From: an uncultured Collinsella sp.
GTDB taxonomy: Bacteria; Actinomycetota; Coriobacteriia; Coriobacteriales; Coriobacteriaceae
Reading direction: 5' to 3'
NCBI GenBank assembly: GCA_902479065.1
Contig: CABSNM010000002.1
Location: 124,001-188,000 of the forward strand
DNA length: 64,000 nt
Shown here piece by piece: positions 60,521 through 64,000 of the stretch. Each line of letters opens with the position of its first letter. Position 1 is the first letter of the stretch. The translations under genes and the position numbers were made by a program. The notes below the pieces were generated by a model that did no database searches, was not told where the DNA came from, and saw only the letters and a program-made list of their open reading frames with translations.

Positions 60521-61274
60521 GGAGCACCTCCTCGGCGAGCGCCTCGTAGTCCTTGGCGGGCCGGCTGTTCGGCTTGAAGGCCGCGACGGGCTGCCACTGC
60601 CAGCTTCCCTCGCAGACCTTCGAGCTCGCGTGGATGACGGTGGCGAACTGGTTGTCGGGGAAGTACGCGTCGAGCACGTCGGCCCCGGTGGCCTCCGCGT
60701 TGGTCATGAGCCCGGGCACGCACGTGCGCAGGATGCGCCATGCGGGCGTGGGCACGCGCAGCGCGTCGGAGATGGACTCGATGGCGCTGACCGTGAGGGC
60801 GGTGCCGCGCATGACGGTGGAGTCGAGCTTCACCGGCACGATCACCATGCCGTCGCCCGCAGCGGCTAGGTAGGCGTTGAAGGCGAGGCGCTTCATCGTG
60901 GGGCTGCAGTCCACGATGCAGACGTCGTAGTCGCCCGCGCAGTCGTCGAGCGCGAAGCGAAGGCGCTGCTCGCGCAGGAGCAGCTCGTTCTGGTCGACGA
61001 GTTCTATGGTCGAGGGCACGACGGAGAGCCCATCGGCCTCGGTTTCGAAGGCAACGTCGCCGACGGGCGCGTTCCCGTAGAGGAGCTCGACGGCTCCCCG
61101 ACGCTCGGCCGCGGCGCGGTCGTAGAGCCCGAAGAAGTCCGTGGCCGACGCCTGCGGGTCCAGGTCTATCAGGAGCGTCCTCAGGCCCCGCCTGGCGTAG
61201 ATGGTGGCGAGGTTGACTGCAGTGGTGGTCTTTCCGACCCCGCCCTTGTAGTTCGATATCGCGAGCGTCCTCAT
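60513..61274 (-). CDS. ParA-family partition ATPase
   Basis: 253 residues. Deviant Walker A NYKGGVGKTTTAVNLA (about 8-22), then LIDLDPQASATDFFGLY, and Walker B region YDVCIVDCSPTMKRLAF. It forms an ATP-dependent DNA-bound gradient that moves ParB complexes. It precedes parB and is preceded by a GAAC-N6-GTTC operator and paired direct repeats. Confidence 0.93.
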   Translation of the reverse strand: MRTLAISNYKGGVGKTTTAVNLATIYARRGLRTLLIDLDPQASATDFFGLYDRAAAERRGAVELLYGNAPVGDVAFETEADGLSVVPSTIELVDQNELLLREQRLRFALDDCAGDYDVCIVDCSPTMKRLAFNAYLAAAGDGMVIVPVKLDSTVMRGTALTVSAIESISDALRVPTPAWRILRTCVPGLMTNAEATGADVLDAYFPDNQFATVIHASSKVCEGSWQWQPVAAFKPNSRPAKDYEALAEEVLHG

Positions 61275-61322
61275 GCTTCCTCCGTCCTCTCTGCGATCGT
61301 CGATGGCGTTTACCCCGAGTAT

Positions 61323-61342
61323 ACAGAACGGAAACGTTCTGT
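61323..61342. promoter_or_regulatory. GAAC-N6-GTTC operator before parA
   Basis: ACAGAACG-GAAA-CGTTCTGT is a perfect palindrome 49 bp before the parA start. The same motif recurs three times at 63877-63960, pointing to one element repressor. Confidence 0.65.
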
Positions 61343-61352
61343 TAATACTGAC

Positions 61353-61383
61353 CGTTCGCCATGGGGTGGCGGTTCGCCATGGG
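61353..61383. repeat. Two direct repeats GTTCGCCATGGGG
   Basis: A 13-bp unit occurs at 61354-61366 and again at 61371-61383, 17 bp apart, upstream of parA. Possible activator or ParB-type sites. Confidence 0.6.
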
Positions 61384-61445
61384 GCGAGCCGCCTGCAAAC
61401 GGCCCCCTCCGTCCGGAGGGGGCCTGCCCAGGCGGGCCGGAGGTC

Positions 61446-61817
61446 CTAGGCCTCGCCGAAGGCGTTGATGTGGTGCCTGAGCAGCGCGCGGTCCTCTCCG
61501 ACGACAATCATGCTGATCTTGTCGAACCTCACGCCGACCGATTCGGCGAAGTCGTTCTCGACGAGCCAGGAGACCGCGAGCAGCTCCATCGTCTCGCGAT
61601 CGTTCCTCCCGTCGCCGAAGCCGGCGCCGGAGTTCGGGCGCGCGGAGACGTCGACGAACACGAGGTCGTCGGACTCGGGGTCGCGTGCGACCAGGTCGAT
61701 GGTTCCTCTCGTCTCGGGCGACTTCCACCCGGTCGCGAGCGTCTCGTAGCCGCGGACCTCGAGGAAGCGGGCCGCCGCCTCGACCGCCCTGTCCTGGAGA
61801 GTGGGATTGGTGTTCAT
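61446..61817 (-). CDS. YraN/UPF0102-like protein with altered catalytic motif
   Basis: 123 residues from ATG 61817 (GGAGG upstream). The layout AVEAAARFLEVRGYETLATG then TRGTIDLVARDPESDDLVFV and DVSARPN follows the YraN nuclease-like family (GEIDLI...FVEVK). The Glu of GEID is Thr and the Lys of VEVK is Ser, so the PD-ExK catalytic set is incomplete. It may be a structural or inhibitory version. Position between parA and MobC-like genes suggests DNA-processing. Confidence 0.65.
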   Translation of the reverse strand: MNTNPTLQDRAVEAAARFLEVRGYETLATGWKSPETRGTIDLVARDPESDDLVFVDVSARPNSGAGFGDGRNDRETMELLAVSWLVENDFAESVGVRFDKISMIVVGEDRALLRHHINAFGEA

Positions 61818-62182
61818 GGTGACCTCCGTTCGGTTGGGGCGGAGCCCCTTGCCCCGCCTTGTGGCATCGGGGCCGCACCGCCTGCCGCGCCCCGCAAGGG
61901 AGGAAGCGAAGGCGCGTTCCTCGCCCCATCGGGCCGTTGGTTTTCCGAAGCCCGGAGGGCGCTTTGTTTTGCCGCTTTCGCCTTTTCTCTCGGGCGGCAA
62001 AAGAAATCGGAAAAGCATCGCGACCCTTGCGGGGCGCATCGGGCGGCTGTGCGAGCCTTTGATGCCCAAGGAGGAGGCAAGGCGATCCGATCGAACGGAG
62101 CCCGCCGTGCCGCGAATGCCCCCAGGAGGCTGTCTGAGGGTCGGCTGCTCGGGGGAAGCCCTTGCCGGGCCGCCCGGCGGAG
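61818..62182. other. GC-rich stretch, no gene supported
   Basis: Short frames on both strands are low-complexity. Near 62164-62178 a GCCGGGC/GCCCGGC pair could end the MobC-like transcript. Nothing else recognised. Confidence 0.45.
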
Positions 62183-62569
62183 CTAGCCCCTCGCCATCCT
62201 GAGAACCGCCGCGTCCTGCTGCGCCACGTCGTCCCCGACCGCCCCGAGCTCGTCGGCGCCGAGGTCGACGAACACGCGCGTCAGCACCTGCATGAGCTCG
62301 ATGAGGCGCTCGTCGATGCCGTCGGCGCTCCTGAGCCTCCTGAGCTCGACGTAGACGGATTTCATCTGGTCGCGCAGCATCCTATAGACCCTCACGTTCG
62401 GGCTGACGTTTATGTCGCGGCACTCGAGCCTGGAGGTTATGTAGTCCTGCTTGGTCATGCCGCTTGCCGCGACGAGGGCGTTTATCACCTCGTCCTCCTC
62501 CGGCGAGACCCGGAACGCTATCGTCTTGCTGCGCCGGCGCCCTTTGTAGTCGACGATCGGCCTGGACAT
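62183..62569 (-). CDS. MobC-like / mobilization protein next to the integrase
   Basis: 128 residues from ATG 62569 (AGGAGG upstream), overlapping the integrase stop (TGATG). KTIAFRVSPEEDEVINALVA then ASGMTKQDYITSRL is a ribbon-helix-helix-like start typical of mobilization proteins; VYRMLRDQMKSVYVELRRLR is a helix. The element thus encodes two such proteins (also 58908); this one could serve recombination or oriT. Confidence 0.75.
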   Translation of the reverse strand: MSRPIVDYKGRRRSKTIAFRVSPEEDEVINALVAASGMTKQDYITSRLECRDINVSPNVRVYRMLRDQMKSVYVELRRLRSADGIDERLIELMQVLTRVFVDLGADELGAVGDDVAQQDAAVLRMARG

Positions 62570-63642
62570 CAGGGCCTCCTTCCCTGGTCGAGCGCCGCTG
62601 CCATGTCCGACTGCTTGCTGGGGAAGAGGTGGGCGTAGCGAAGCGTCATCTCGTAGGTCTCGTGCCCCAGCCGGTCCGCTATGGCGATCGCGCTGAACCC
62701 CATCTCTATGAGGAGCGAGACGTGGCTGTGGCGAAGGTCGTGGATCCGGATGGGCTCGAGCCCGCATGCGGCGCAGCCGCGCTTCATCTCGTGGTGCAGG
62801 TAGCTTTTGGTGAAGCAGAAGATGCGGCAGGCGCGCCGCTCCTCAGGGATGGATCCGAGGAAATCGGCGAGCTCGTCCGCGAGGAACTCCGGCATGACCA
62901 CATCCCTCTTCGATTTGGGCGTCTTGGGGGAGGTGATGACGTCCCTCCTCCGAATCCGCTGGTAGCTCTTGGTGACGTGGATGAGGCACTTTCCAAGGTC
63001 GATGTCGTTCGGTTCGAGGGCGAGGAGCTCGCCGACCCTCAAGCCGCACCAGTACAGGATCTCGAACGCGTAGAAGCTGGCTGGCTTGTCCATCACCTCC
63101 TCGCTGAACGCGAGGTACTGCTCCTTCGTCCAGAACCTCATCTCTGCGCCTTTCCGCTCGCCGATCTTGATTGTCGGGGTGGCGGGGCTCTTTCCCAGGC
63201 CGTAGTACTTGACCGCGTGGTTGAAGATGGCGCTCAGCTGGTTGTTTATGGTTCTCAGGTAGGTGCCGCTGTACGGCTTCCCCTCGTCGTCGTACGAGCC
63301 CACCATCCTGTTCTGCCAGTCAACCACGTCTTTGGGGGTGATGTCGCACATCCTCTTCGGCCCGAAGAACGGCACTATCTTCGTGCGGATGATGTGCTCC
63401 TTGGTGAGCCAGGTGTTGAGCTTGAGCCTTGGCCTCACGTCTTCGGAGTACCTCTTCACGAACGCCTCGAAGGGCATCGACATGGACCCGTCGGCAGAGG
63501 CCAGGAAATCAGCCTCCCACGCCAAGGCATCGCCCTTGGTCGCGAACCCCCGTTTCACCTTGTGCTTGCGGTTGCCGTCGATGTCGCTGTAGTAGCACTG
63601 GACGTACCAGGAGCCCGTCTTCCCGTTCATGTAGGCGGGCAT
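62569..63642 (-). CDS. int: Tyrosine-type integrase
   Basis: 357 residues. N-terminal arm-binding region (MPAYMNGKTGSWYVQCYYSD), SAM-like core-binding domain (about 55-155) and catalytic domain with Arg in YWCGLRVGELLAL, His-x-x-Arg in IRIHDLRHSHVSLL, His in DRLGHETYEM and Tyr in TLRYAHLFPS. It excises and integrates the element. It overlaps the upstream HTH gene (TGATG). Confidence 0.94.
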   Translation of the reverse strand: MPAYMNGKTGSWYVQCYYSDIDGNRKHKVKRGFATKGDALAWEADFLASADGSMSMPFEAFVKRYSEDVRPRLKLNTWLTKEHIIRTKIVPFFGPKRMCDITPKDVVDWQNRMVGSYDDEGKPYSGTYLRTINNQLSAIFNHAVKYYGLGKSPATPTIKIGERKGAEMRFWTKEQYLAFSEEVMDKPASFYAFEILYWCGLRVGELLALEPNDIDLGKCLIHVTKSYQRIRRRDVITSPKTPKSKRDVVMPEFLADELADFLGSIPEERRACRIFCFTKSYLHHEMKRGCAACGLEPIRIHDLRHSHVSLLIEMGFSAIAIADRLGHETYEMTLRYAHLFPSKQSDMAAALDQGRRP

Positions 63643-63854
63643 CAGCGGGCCTCTTGTCTGGGGGCGGCGTCTCCGCAGTGGAAGCGCTCGTAGAAATACT
63701 TTCGGCTCACCTTCCCTTTGATGGTGGTGTAGCCTCTCTGCTCCATCTCGGAGTTCAGCATCCTGATGATGCGGTAGGCGTAGGGCCTGCTGATGCCGAG
63801 GGCGTGCATGACCTCCTCGACGCCCATGATCACCGGCTTAGAATTCTGCTCCAT
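63642..63854 (-). CDS. xis: Excisionase-like HTH protein
   Basis: 70 residues from ATG 63854 (AGGAGG upstream). IMGVEEVMHALGISRPYAYR is the HTH and YTTIKGKVSRKYFYERFHCG a wing. Position before and overlapping int is the usual xis place; a role as recombination directionality factor is inferred. Its promoter region holds three GAAC-N6-GTTC operators. Confidence 0.75.
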   Translation of the reverse strand: MEQNSKPVIMGVEEVMHALGISRPYAYRIIRMLNSEMEQRGYTTIKGKVSRKYFYERFHCGDAAPRQEAR

Positions 63855-63876
63855 ATCTTCCTCCTTCGTTCGATGA

Positions 63877-63896
63877 ACAGAACAGAAACGTTCTGT
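63877..63896. promoter_or_regulatory. GAAC-N6-GTTC operator 1 of the int/xis region
   Basis: ACAGAAC-AGAAAC-GTTCTGT, 22 bp before the xis ATG. Confidence 0.65.
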
Positions 63897-63910
63897 AATT
63901 CGTGACACTA

Positions 63911-63930
63911 ACAGAACGAAAATGTTCGGT
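63911..63930. promoter_or_regulatory. GAAC-N6-GTTC operator 2 of the int/xis region
   Basis: ACAGAAC-GAAAAT-GTTCGGT, one mismatch in the right arm. Confidence 0.6.
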
Positions 63931-63940
63931 CAAGACAAAT

Positions 63941-63960
63941 TGAGAACGTTTTTGTTCTCT
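63941..63960. promoter_or_regulatory. GAAC-N6-GTTC operator 3 of the int/xis region
   Basis: TGAGAAC-GTTTTT-GTTCTCT, 33 bp before the divergent gene start at 63994. Centres of operators 1-3 are about 34 and 30 bp apart, near three helical turns. Confidence 0.6.
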
Positions 63961-63993
63961 AGTATCATGGGGAAAACGATCAGAGGAGGAGAG

Positions 63994-64000
63994 ATGACGA
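63994..64000 (+). CDS. Start of a divergent gene cut by the window end
   Basis: ATG 63994 follows GAGGAGGA (63983-63990). Only two codons are visible. It is divergent from xis-int across the operator cluster, the place where integrative elements encode their master repressor; identity cannot be seen. Confidence 0.5.

Noticed and set aside
61323..61342. LexA (SOS) box
   Set aside because: Arms resemble LexA half-sites but the spacing is six, not four, in all four copies, so a different repressor is more likely.

Overview
The window reads as chromosome plus integrated mobile DNA of a high-GC Gram-positive gut actinobacterium, most likely Coriobacteriia (Collinsella-like). The evidence is the GC-rich codon use, the ParE/ParC-type topoisomerase pair, the VaFE surface protein with a class B sortase, and the Firmicutes/Coriobacteria style of the conjugation genes. 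This is inferred from gene content; no rRNA or other marker is present.

Layout. 1-2.6 kb: end of a type II topoisomerase B subunit and the complete A subunit. 2.7-7.5 kb: a decay zone with broken AAA ATPases, an HsdS tail and a TetR head, between intact small genes (flavin reductase, PH-domain protein, YjdF-like protein, and a ToxN/CptN-like endoribonuclease with a structured leader that may be a type III toxin-antitoxin locus). 7.6-12.3 kb: a lantibiotic-immunity type ABC transporter (ATPase plus two permeases) with a response regulator and histidine kinase. 12.4-13.4 kb: a kinase relic and a GyrI-like protein.

13.8-30.2 kb: two neighbouring paralogous uptake cassettes. Each has an EcfT, a double-NBD EcfA, an MptD-type S component, a pair of exporter-fold ABC proteins and a DtxR/IdeR-like regulator. 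Cassette 1 is AraC(-) / T-A-S-[ABC-ABC fused]-DtxR. Cassette 2 is TetR-ABC-ABC-S-T-A-DtxR. The ABC pairs resemble YbtPQ/IrtAB siderophore importers and the DtxR-like proteins keep metal ligands, so metallophore or haem-like iron uptake is the best inference.

30.6-64 kb: a conjugative element. Rightward: small HTH proteins (one frameshifted), an HTH replication protein, a DnaC-like ATPase, PcfB/DUF3801, VirD4, a Maff2 pilin-like protein, PrgI, VirB4, a GH73-NlpC/P60 hydrolase, a VirB6/TrbL-like protein, a VaFE adhesin and sortase B. Leftward: excisionase-like HTH, tyrosine integrase, MobC-like protein, a YraN-like protein, ParA, ParB, a second MobC-like protein, relaxase and an Abi_2 abortive-infection protein. 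Four GAAC-N6-GTTC operators sit before the integrase and parA transcripts.

The strongest discovery is at 46835-55809: an ISL3-family transposon with ~45-bp imperfect terminal inverted repeats and a perfect 8-bp target duplication (CAAAAAAA). It carries a complete type I restriction-modification system (hsdM-hsdS-hsdR). Its transposase gene follows hsdR directly in the same operon and is followed by a possible HEPN-like gene. It is inserted just downstream of the conjugation/sortase operon, so defence genes are nested inside a conjugative element.
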